Below are positions 7,742 to 14,413 of a stretch of 45,689 bases of DNA, piece by piece; position 1 is the stretch's first letter, and each line of letters begins with the position of its first letter. The DNA is from Lentilactobacillus parakefiri (GTDB taxonomy: Bacteria > Bacillota > Bacilli > Lactobacillales > Lactobacillaceae), in NCBI RefSeq assembly GCF_002157585.1, contig NZ_BDGB01000053.1:1-45689 (forward strand), written 5' to 3'. Both the position numbers and the translations under genes were made by a program. Under the pieces are notes generated by a model. The model did no database searches, was not told where the DNA came from, and saw nothing but the letters and a program-made list of their open reading frames with translations.

Positions 7742-8167
7742 TTAGTCAAAGCTCGTAACTGTTTCGGCAGTGTAGTTGCCGCTGTTCTTGAGTAATTTTG
7801 AAACTGGACAACGATTTTCAGCTTCTTGTGCAAATTGATCTGCGGTTTCAAAGTCAACACCTTTGACCATGATTTGAGCGTGAACTAAGAATTGGTACTC
7901 GGCCCGTTCGCCAATGTAAGCCACTTTGACGTGGACTTCAGCGGTATGGGGGACGCCGTGTTCTCTTTCGACTGCTTGAAGGGTTGCTTCCAGGCAGGTG
8001 GCCAAAGACATCCCCAGTAGTTGCTCCGGGTTAGTGCCGGGTTTTGAATTCAGCGGGCTGCTGGTTTCAACTTTGATGCCATCAGGTACATAAGCGTGGC
8101 CGTTTAGACCTTCATCGTTAACAGCTTCGGTTTGATACAATGGGTTAGTCCATCTTTCGTCTTGCAT
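7742..8167 (-). CDS. OsmC/Ohr family protein
   Basis: A 141-aa protein of the OsmC superfamily, thiol peroxidases acting on organic hydroperoxides. The first cysteine is in LLGMSLATCLEATLQAVE (near residue 74) and the second in AENRCPVSKLLKNSG (near residue 125), the usual redox pair; NPEQLLG is the conserved Arg/Glu region. The frame stays open upstream through repeat R4, but GGAGG 10 nt before this ATG and the homology both set the start here. Flanked by repeats R3 and R4, it forms a single transcription unit. Confidence 0.9.
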   Translation of the reverse strand: MQDERWTNPLYQTEAVNDEGLNGHAYVPDGIKVETSSPLNSKPGTNPEQLLGMSLATCLEATLQAVEREHGVPHTAEVHVKVAYIGERAEYQFLVHAQIMVKGVDFETADQFAQEAENRCPVSKLLKNSGNYTAETVTSFD

Positions 8168-8230
8168 TCTGGTAAGACCTCCTACATTTCTTTTGCCTTT
8201 ATTATAAGCGCTTTCAGTGAAATTAAAAGA

Positions 8231-8411
8231 GTGGGGCATCAAGCGGTTAGCTTCCAGAATATAAGTGGGCAATCCGAATATCCAGGGCTTGGATATTTGG
8301 ATTGCCCACTTATATGGCCGGAAGCTGCTTGATGTCCCACGTTTCCGCAAGGTAATATTTAAAAACAAAAAGGACAGGTGAGACGACAATGATTTTTGTC
8401 CCCGCCGCGAC
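8231..8411 (+). repeat. two-hairpin intergenic repeat, copy R4 (subtype A)
   Basis: Hairpin 1 (8231-8340, 110 nt) has outer stem GTGGGGCATCAAGC paired with GCTTGATGTCCCAC, whose sequence differs from R3 on both arms. The inner AGCTTCC/GGAAGCT pair also covaries relative to AGTTTCC/GGAAACT of other copies, and the apical stem is TGGGCAATCCGAATATCC against GGATATTTGGATTGCCCA. A spacer with GGTAATATTTAAAA and a GGTGAGACGA hairpin follow, ending about 10 nt from the stop of the ABM gene. Confidence 0.9.
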
Positions 8412-8420
8412 GCGACTCAA

Positions 8421-8708
8421 TTATTCGTTATAGTCCATTCGAATGATGACGGGATCTTTGGTCAAAAAGTCGCCGACGCCTGCTAAAAATTTCTGAAAGT
8501 GGGGTGTGTTGTTATGAAATTCAACGGCTTTATCGTCCTGCCAATGTTCAATAATTTCGTAATCCGTGTCACTATGCAGTTTTTTGAAATGATCATAGCT
8601 GACGTTTCCTGCTTCGCCTCGTGAACCGGTGACCAACTCATCGATAAATGCTTCATAATCCGATTGCATCCCTGGTTTAACTGACAATTCAACGTTGATG
8701 ACTTTCAT
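8421..8708 (-). CDS. antibiotic-biosynthesis-monooxygenase (ABM) domain protein
   Basis: A 95-aa single-domain ferredoxin-like protein of the ABM/YgiN group. It shows the usual blocks: an N-terminal strand with K-P-G-M, ELVTGSRGEAGNVSYD, then EHWQDDKAVEFHNNTPHFQ. Family members are cofactor-free quinol monooxygenases or haem-interacting proteins; the actual substrate is not predictable. GGAGG lies 9 nt before the ATG. The gene is single, with repeat R4 directly at its 3' end. Confidence 0.85.
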   Translation of the reverse strand: MKVINVELSVKPGMQSDYEAFIDELVTGSRGEAGNVSYDHFKKLHSDTDYEIIEHWQDDKAVEFHNNTPHFQKFLAGVGDFLTKDPVIIRMDYNE

Positions 8709-8748
8709 CTTTGTAGCCTCCTATTAGGTTGTTTGCAAATGTACACCC

Positions 8749-9370
8749 CTAGTATATCGAAGTTTTGAAGTGATTGTTTAATTTATCATCTGTAAATGTC
8801 AGATCATAAGCCGTTCCGTTTTTGTCAGTGACGTAGAGTAAGTATTTGGCTGACATTGGTCCCTGGCCGATAATCGACTGCCCGTTTGGTGTCCCCAGGG
8901 CGTTTACCGCAGCTTGATATGTAGTTCCAAGACCTAATTTGTCAATCTTTGACTTGGGGATGATTCGCTGCTTGCGCTTGGCGTCTGGGGTATATGATTT
9001 TCCAACCGCTTTGTGGTTTAGGAACTGAACCTTGACTTTGGCAACGGGGAAGGTAGCAGAAACATCTTTCCAGCTATATTGGGTCGACACCGTTGACGGC
9101 GACCGACTTAACGTTAGAAGGCGTCCCAAAGAGCTTAAGTACCTGGTCTTCTGAAGAGCCATAGGCAGCATCAGTAATATCGCCGATGTTAATTCGATTG
9201 AAATTGGCTAGATTGACCCCTTCGGCTTCTCGATCGTGCTTATATTCAGCGGCGGTTTTCTGACTGTCGAAATGATGGTCGACCTGCTTCTTAGCCGAAT
9301 TGGAATTACCACACGCTGATAGTAACAACGTGCTCATTAATGCGATTGTCACAGTAGTTGATTTTCCCAT
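8749..9370 (-). pseudogene. frameshifted lipoprotein gene
   Basis: The first part (9370 down to 9074) encodes a lipoprotein signal peptide with lipobox LLLSAC and a segment ending KSVAVNGVD, then a premature stop. The second part continues in another frame from about QYSWKDVS to the stop at 8749. Removing one base from the CCC at 9083-9081 (minus strand) joins them into about 205 aa. The product has two similar segments (SSEDQVLKLFGTP and TTYQAAVNALGTP) as in BLIP/SmpA-like repeat lipoproteins. Either a decayed gene or a sequencing error. Confidence 0.75.
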
Positions 9371-9513
9371 AGAATGCCCCCTGACGATATATCCTTAAGT
9401 GTTGATTGAATTGACAATATTATATACTTATTTGTTTTGTTAGTCGTGGATTTTTTAACCGTCTCGTTGACTTTTCGAATATAATGGACATACAAAGTTT
9501 TCAGGGAAGTCAG

Positions 9514-10287
9514 GTGAACGAATTGGCAAATCAACCGTTAGTATTTGATTATCAAGCTGCCAAAGGGAAGCCAGAAAATATTCGGCATCCTCAAGGGTAC
9601 TGTCCGTTTTGTGATGTTGACCATTTAACGAATATCCTTGCCCAAGATCAAGATCGAATTTGGCTGGTCAATAAATTTCGAACCCTTGAAGATACACTTC
9701 AGACCGTTGTCATTGAATCCAGTGATCATCTTGGTGGGCCATCGACGTATTCCGTTGAACAGAATCGTGAGGTATTTGCATTTGCTTTTAAGTGCTGGCA
9801 TCAAATGATTATTTCAAACAAATATCAAAGTACGATTATGTACAAAAATTATGGGCCTCTGTCTGGAGGTAGTTTGCGCCACCCGCATTTTCAAATTGTG
9901 GGTCTCAACGATTACGATGTCTATGAAAATGTCGACATCAACAACTTTACCGGCGTTGAGGTAATCGATGATGATCATTGTGAAATTACATTGTCCACCC
10001 GACCGATTATCGGGTTTGTGGAAATTAATATCGCAATTGATGGGGTGGGGCACATCAACGATTTGGCCGATGCAGTACGGGTAATTGTTAAATATCTCTT
10101 GAATGATTATATGGGTGGTCGACTATCATCATATAACTTGTTTTTCTATGAAATGGCCGATAAATTTTACTGCAAAGTCGTGCCACGTTATGCCACCTCG
10201 CCATACTTTGTTGGATACAAAATTGCTCAGGTACAAAACGACGCCCGTTTGGAAAAAATTGTGGCCGATATCCGGGAGCGGCTTTGA
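9514..10287 (+). CDS. DUF4931 protein, GalT/HIT-like
   Basis: About 257 aa. It has an N-terminal CPFCD zinc-type motif and a GGSLRHPHFQIVG segment, the H-x-H arrangement of the galactose-1-phosphate uridylyltransferase/HIT superfamily. It is probably a nucleotidyl transferase or hydrolase of unknown substrate; DUF4931 is the closest family I recognise. The start is uncertain: GTG at 9514 has AGGGA 6 nt upstream, TTG at 9523 is also possible, while the ATG at 9484 overlaps a TATAAT (9480-9485) and has no ribosome site. It is divergent from the broken lipoprotein gene and convergent with the eRF1-like gene. Confidence 0.75.
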   Translation: MNELANQPLVFDYQAAKGKPENIRHPQGYCPFCDVDHLTNILAQDQDRIWLVNKFRTLEDTLQTVVIESSDHLGGPSTYSVEQNREVFAFAFKCWHQMIISNKYQSTIMYKNYGPLSGGSLRHPHFQIVGLNDYDVYENVDINNFTGVEVIDDDHCEITLSTRPIIGFVEINIAIDGVGHINDLADAVRVIVKYLLNDYMGGRLSSYNLFFYEMADKFYCKVVPRYATSPYFVGYKIAQVQNDARLEKIVADIRERL

Positions 10288-10311
10288 AAAGGTATGGCGC
10301 TCATATATGTA

Positions 10312-10490
10312 AAAGGGTGAGACAAAAATATTTATCGTCTCACCCGTCCTTCATCACTTCGAATATTATCTTGCAAAAACGTGGGACTTAAAGCAGTTTC
10401 CGGCCATATAAGCCAGCAACCCCAATATCCAAATTCGGGATATTGGGGTTGCTGGCTTATATTCTGGAAACTAACCGCTTTAAGTCCCAC
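10312..10490 (-). repeat. two-hairpin intergenic repeat, copy R5 (subtype A, inverted)
   Basis: Read on the minus strand, hairpin 1 (10490-10381) is 110 nt with perfect outer arms GTGGGACTTAAAGC/GCTTTAAGTCCCAC, the GGTT bulge, AGTTTCC/GGAAACT, the AGA/GGCC loop and a private apical stem (CCAGCAACCCCAATATCC). It begins 7 nt after the stop of the eRF1-like gene. The spacer (GCAAGATAATATTCGAA) leads to a perfect hairpin 2, GGGTGAGAC/GTCTCACCC (10346-10312), which can serve as terminator for both convergent genes. Confidence 0.92.
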
Positions 10491-10497
10491 TCTGTTG

Positions 10498-11532
10498 TTA
10501 AACCGCACTAATCAAAGGAACTGAAGGGTCATCGTTAATCACGGTGACGCTTGTATCCCGTGCTAATGCCTGTTTAATCATTTGATTGATTTCAGTGTAA
10601 ACCTTGGGATCAGCCGCCTTGATTTCATTGCGTGAGGCAACGAACAGGTGACGAATCTCCCCGGACTTTAACAGATTTTCAATATTTTGAAAGTCGGTGA
10701 ATAGTTGATCCTTAAATGTCTTAGTGATGGCTTCGGCTGTGTTCTGTTGGTTGTGGGTCTCAATGACGGTGTTTACCAATTCAGCGATCTCAGTTGGGGT
10801 GTCATTTTGAACCGACTGATCCACCTCAAAGTCGGCTAATTGCACCCCATTATTAACCTTCTTAAATAAGTTGATATTTTGAGAAAGACCCATCAAGACG
10901 AATTGATGTCCTGCCAATTCTTGGTTGCTCTTCAGAAAGTCCATGATGACTCGGTAATAACGTTCCTGGTCAATTTTCTTTTCTTGAGTGGTTTCATTAT
11001 GACCATGGTATTGGGCATTGCCGCCACGGGCGCTAAGGTTCAGTTCACCGCCACGTAATTCTTCTCCCAACGCTTCTTTCACCGTGGCAGGAAAGTCCTT
11101 GACATTAAGTGGGGCGACGCGTTTGTTGGCAAGCTGGTAAAGCTGACTGTTATCACGGTTCAATTCGATTAATGTGTAATCAAGATTAGGGGCTTCGCTG
11201 AGCAACAACAGGAAGTCAATGGTATCCTCAATCCGATAATCCGGTTCGTCAACACTGGTTCTGATCAAATGGTAAACATTTTTACCAAGGTGATCAGCAA
11301 TCACGGTCATTCCCTCGTAGGGCAGCTGCGCACGCCTGAGATCGTTAACGTCGGCAATAAATGGGTTAATCCCCGTGCCGATTTCTTTTTGAATTTTATT
11401 AAGCATGTTCTTAACCCGGAGTTGTTCACTTTGGTCAAAAGACAGCTTACGCAAGTTAAGATTTAAAGTAATCACTGGTGCTTGTAATTCAGGTAACTTC
11501 GCCAAATCTGAAACAGAAATAATATTTGCCAT
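10498..11532 (-). CDS. bacterial archaeo-eukaryotic release-factor-like (baeRF) protein
   Basis: A 344-aa cytoplasmic protein resembling the baeRF families, bacterial relatives of eRF1/Pelota. The middle carries a loop ARGGNAQYHGHNE followed by the helix DQERYYRVIMDFL, comparable to the eRF1 GGQ loop and its following helix, but with GGN. The C-terminal domain has the L7Ae-like pattern LLKSGEIRHLFVASR. Suggested roles for the family are ribosome rescue or tRNA/peptide hydrolysis; none is demonstrated here. AGGAGTG lies about 8 nt before the ATG. It is a single gene with repeat R5 directly after its stop. Confidence 0.7.
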   Translation of the reverse strand: MANIISVSDLAKLPELQAPVITLNLNLRKLSFDQSEQLRVKNMLNKIQKEIGTGINPFIADVNDLRRAQLPYEGMTVIADHLGKNVYHLIRTSVDEPDYRIEDTIDFLLLLSEAPNLDYTLIELNRDNSQLYQLANKRVAPLNVKDFPATVKEALGEELRGGELNLSARGGNAQYHGHNETTQEKKIDQERYYRVIMDFLKSNQELAGHQFVLMGLSQNINLFKKVNNGVQLADFEVDQSVQNDTPTEIAELVNTVIETHNQQNTAEAITKTFKDQLFTDFQNIENLLKSGEIRHLFVASRNEIKAADPKVYTEINQMIKQALARDTSVTVINDDPSVPLISAV

Positions 11533-11627
11533 AAGTCGGACACTCCTTCAACGTTTATATTAGCTATAACTGTTTATTTATATAACTTACTTCTATTATA
11601 TCAAATTCAACTGGGGAAGTCCCGTGA

Positions 11628-11656
11628 AGCGCTTGCAAATTACAAACACCCTTCAT
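11628..11656 (-). terminator. short hairpin at the end of the small membrane protein gene
   Basis: The sequence AACACCC-TTCATCA-GGGTGTT (11643-11663) is a 7-bp palindrome lying across the stop codon of the small membrane-protein gene. The following tract is only weakly T-rich, so this is a weak terminator candidate. Confidence 0.4.
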
Positions 11657-11874
11657 CAGGGTGTTCCATATTGTAAGTGACTAATAATTGAAATGAAGCC
11701 GCCAAATAATGTAAATAGCAGGCTCAAAACGGCAAGTGCGACGAAAAGATGCCGCCATTTATAAGGCGCGGGTTCTCCCCGAGCGTTTTTGTAGATGAGG
11801 TAAAATGCGCCAACAACGATCGTAAACACTGCTGTTGCAAGTAGAATCCAGATAACTGCTAAGATGATGTCCAT
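11656..11874 (-). CDS. small two-helix membrane protein
   Basis: A 72-aa protein with two strongly predicted membrane helices: an N-terminal one (IILAVIWILLATAVFTIVV) and a second one near residues 45-66 (LFVALAVLSLLFTLFGGFIS), joined by a basic loop with NARGEPAPYKWRH. No family is recognised. GGAGG lies 6 nt before the ATG; the TTG one codon earlier is less likely. A monocistronic gene, opposite in direction to the VanZ-like gene. Confidence 0.65.
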   Translation of the reverse strand: MDIILAVIWILLATAVFTIVVGAFYLIYKNARGEPAPYKWRHLFVALAVLSLLFTLFGGFISIISHLQYGTP

Positions 11875-12069
11875 CAAGTGCCTCCAAAATTAATGATATT
11901 GGTAAAGATAGCATGGGGAGCAGTGAATCGCAACTCTATGCTGATCATTACGTTTGTCTTAAGGTGATGATGATTGCTTAAGATTTAAGTTTCAATTAAC
12001 TGCACCTTTCTAGAATGACTTTAACAAATGAAGGTCGTTTAAAAACAACGTGAAAGAAAGGTGATAATG

Positions 12070-12627
12070 ATGATTAAATGGCTTCCGTACCTGTTAAATA
12101 TTACAGGCTTAGTGGTTTGGCTGAAAATGCAATCCGGCAACTTGAGACGCCTGTCCTTGTATCAGCTGATCACGATCGTTTCTGCAGTGATCTATGTCCT
12201 GGTGGTCAGCTATTTGACCCTGGCGCCAACGTCTTATGCATTTGTTGGACCACAGACCGTATCGCCCTTGATGATTGGGTCGGCACCCATTAATCTGGTG
12301 CCATTCTGGAGCACCACGGCTGACTTCTATCAGAATGTCGCAATGATGATGCCGATGGGTGTTTATTTGGGATTACTGCTGTCGAAGTTTCACTTCAGAC
12401 AAATTCTCGTCAGCGGTTTAGCAGTCAGCGTCACAATTGAGGGCCTTCAGTTGATTCTTGATTTGGCGGTTGGCCTATCCAGATGGGTTGATATCAATGA
12501 TGTCTTGACCAATACACTGGGGGTGATTATCGGCTGGCTCGTGTGGAAGGCCTTAATGAAAACCTTCTTGGCGAAAGCATTTAGTCATTTTGTCATCACA
12601 ACGCTTTCACACCAAAAGGGTAAATGA
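12070..12627 (+). CDS. VanZ-like family membrane protein
   Basis: About 185 aa with four to five membrane helices. The conserved VanZ features are present: an N-terminal region ending LTLAPTS, the INLVPF motif, the polar-in-membrane segment NVAMMMPMGVYLG, and the RWVDINDVLTNTLGVIIGW block near the C-terminus. VanZ homologues are widespread and only loosely linked with teicoplanin or lipoglycopeptide tolerance; the function here is unknown. AAAGGTG is 6 nt before the ATG chosen, and another ATG lies one codon upstream. A PNPOx-like gene follows after 58 nt. Confidence 0.88.
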   Translation: MIKWLPYLLNITGLVVWLKMQSGNLRRLSLYQLITIVSAVIYVLVVSYLTLAPTSYAFVGPQTVSPLMIGSAPINLVPFWSTTADFYQNVAMMMPMGVYLGLLLSKFHFRQILVSGLAVSVTIEGLQLILDLAVGLSRWVDINDVLTNTLGVIIGWLVWKALMKTFLAKAFSHFVITTLSHQKGK

Positions 12628-12685
12628 TTGCCCTTTGAATAAACAAGCACTAAAATAAACGTACTTTTATTGAAGGGGAGATGTT

Positions 12686-13087
12686 ATGATGGCTAAATTA
12701 AATCAGGCAATGAAGGACATGATTGCCGGAGAATTATCGTATATTTCAACTGTGGATGCAGATGGTAATCCAGATGTTGGCCCTAAGATTTCCATGCGGG
12801 TTTTGGACGATGAACATTTGATTTATAACGAAATGACTGGTGGCCAAACTCAAGCCAACATTAATGACAATGGTAAGGCAATTGTAGCGGTTGCTAATGC
12901 CAAGGCGTTAAAGGGCTTCCGGTTTGGCGGCACCGCAAAACTGTACACCGATGGGGACTATTACGATCAAGCTGCCAAATGGGCTGAAGTTAAGTTCCCA
13001 GTTCCAAAGGGAGCCGGCATCATCACGATTGAAAAAATTTGGGCTTTGGATCCTGGTCCTAAGGCTGGGAAGATATTTGAAGAATAA
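12686..13087 (+). CDS. pyridoxamine 5'-phosphate oxidase-like flavin protein
   Basis: A 133-aa split-barrel protein of the PNPOx-like superfamily. It has the N-terminal helix followed by LSYISTVDADGNPDVGPK, the usual FMN-side strand-turn-strand, and a C-terminal GAGIITIEKIWALDPGP strand. These small proteins bind FMN or F420 and often reduce small molecules; true PdxH activity is unlikely because it is much shorter than PdxH (about 210 aa). GGGGAG lies upstream of two adjacent ATG codons; the second (12689) is equally possible. It is followed by a strong terminator. Confidence 0.82.
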   Translation: MMAKLNQAMKDMIAGELSYISTVDADGNPDVGPKISMRVLDDEHLIYNEMTGGQTQANINDNGKAIVAVANAKALKGFRFGGTAKLYTDGDYYDQAAKWAEVKFPVPKGAGIITIEKIWALDPGPKAGKIFEE

Positions 13088-13123
13088 GTGTGCAACAAAA
13101 CCTAATTTTAAATTTGCAATTAC

Positions 13124-13178
13124 TAAATAGCAACCATTAAGGATGATTTAGACATCCTTAGTGGTTGCTATTTTGTCA
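13124..13178 (+). terminator. Rho-independent terminator after the PNPOx-like gene
   Basis: An 18-bp stem, TAGCAACCATTAAGGATG against CATCCTTAGTGGTTGCTA (one G-T pair), followed by TTTTG. It can also act on the opposite strand for the decayed gene downstream. Confidence 0.88.
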
Positions 13179-13202
13179 AATATTGATAGTGTGCATTATA
13201 AA

Positions 13203-14079
13203 TCAGGCTTGATAACTAATGCTTTCCGAGAAACTGGATCCATCAGAAACCGAGTCTAAAGATTTTGAATCATCGGATTCGTCGGTGATAATTTTGATAC
13301 TCTTGGGTGTTAATGTCGTGGTTGATTTAGATAATAATACCAAATCGTATTCTACTCGCTTGGCATTTGGTGCTAGCTCTTATGTAGAACCGGTATCTGC
13401 CATTGCATCATCGTCGTAGTTGATTTGATACCCATTAGAAAATATGATTTGCTTTATTCCACCAAAATCAACTGGTTTGGCGGAATGATTTGTGACGGTG
13501 TACTCAATTTTCATCCGAGTGTAGTCTTTAGACATACTATCTTTGTTAAATGAAGTCAGGGCCTGATCAAGCTGTTCTTCGGTATTTGCATGAATTTTGT
13601 CGACTTCTGCGTGTTTGAATTTAATGGAGAGTGGTCCATTCTTAATGGTGGTGTTTGGTTTTACTCCCAATCCGATTAAAGTTGCTTTCCCAAGAATTGG
13701 ACTTTCTTTCCACTGTCCTACCTTAGAGGGATGTGTCAGTGAATCTGATGAGATTTCATTTGGATCTTTTTTTCTTAGCTATTGCATCGCTGGTACTAGC
13801 CCTTGAGCTTGCTGCAGGTTGCATCACAACCGTTGTTCTCGCGTTACTCAATAACGCAATGCAGGTTACTAGGCCAACCCCTAATGTGATAATGGCCCAA
13901 ACCATCCAGTTTTTGTACCAAAGGTGCCTTTCAGCTCTGGCAATCGTCTTCGGTTGCTTTGAAGTGTGTAACTGTTGCTTTTCTAAGCTGACTTGCTTTT
14001 TGCCACAGTATGGGCAGTAATCTGAAGCAATCGGAATTTCTTTGCCACAACTCAAACAGAACTTTGTTTCTTGATTCAT
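13203..14079 (-). pseudogene. zinc-ribbon membrane protein with DUF4352-like domain, decayed
   Basis: The N-terminal part has a zinc ribbon (FCLSCGKEIP and YCPYCGKKQ), a basic linker and one membrane helix (WMVWAIITLGVGLVTCIAL). The frame breaks in an A7 run (minus strand, 13774-13768); with six A it would continue through KDPNEISSDS into an extracytoplasmic beta domain (YTRMKIEYTVTNHSAKPVDF) typical of DUF4352/DUF5067-like modules. A second lesion, TAA at 13382-13380, stops it before a tail ELAPNAKRVEYDLVL that ends at 13203. GGGGG lies 7 nt before the ATG. Two independent lesions argue for true decay. Confidence 0.8.
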
Positions 14080-14413
14080 GATAATTCCCCCACTAATTAT
14101 GTATTCAGCTTTTTTTGTCATCAGTTTTGGACAAAAAATAACTCAGAAGCATGACTAGATGTTTCTGAGTGTAAAAGAACGCCCACCTAATTGTTGAAAG
14201 TGCCATTTAACTATACCTAAACAGCAATCCTTGCGTCAATCCTTTTTTGATCGAGTAGGTAAAAGGTTGTTATTGAATAACTTTAGGCTCCCGTTAAAAT
14301 AGTTGATTAACCGCTTTCAATCAAAAAGTCGTTTTAATTGTATTTCCGATTGTCCAAAACTAATATGATGTTAATCAGTAAATAGTTACTTATTTGGCGA
14401 GGAGGTTTTTATT
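14080..14413. other. intergenic region upstream of pyruvate oxidase
   Basis: No gene is seen. The part near 14141-14170 holds a weak hairpin (CTCAGAA ... TTCTGAG) upstream of the decayed gene. The right half holds a cre-like site and promoter for the oxidase, listed separately. Confidence 0.6.
14304..14366 (+). promoter_or_regulatory. pyruvate oxidase promoter with CcpA (cre)-like site
   Basis: TTGTAT (14338-14343), a 17-nt spacer and TAATAT (14361-14366) make a sigma-A promoter. On the minus strand, TTGAAAGCGGTTAATCA (around 14320-14304) resembles the cre consensus WTGNAARCGNWWNCA with about one mismatch and lies upstream of the -35. Catabolite control of pyruvate oxidase by CcpA is known in Lactobacillus plantarum; the site itself is inferred. 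Confidence 0.6.

Noticed and set aside
8168-8389. N-terminal extension of the OsmC-like protein by about 74 codons
   Set aside because: The extension is translated repeat R4; GGAGG and family homology both place the start at 8167.
3425-10490. The intergenic repeats as a CRISPR array or as insertion-sequence remnants
   Set aside because: Copies are dispersed, not regularly spaced, and there is no cas gene; none carries a transposase frame, and no target duplications could be recognised.
13219-13419. A 66-codon plus-strand frame
   Set aside because: It is antisense to the C-terminal remnant of the decayed zinc-ribbon gene and has no ribosome site.
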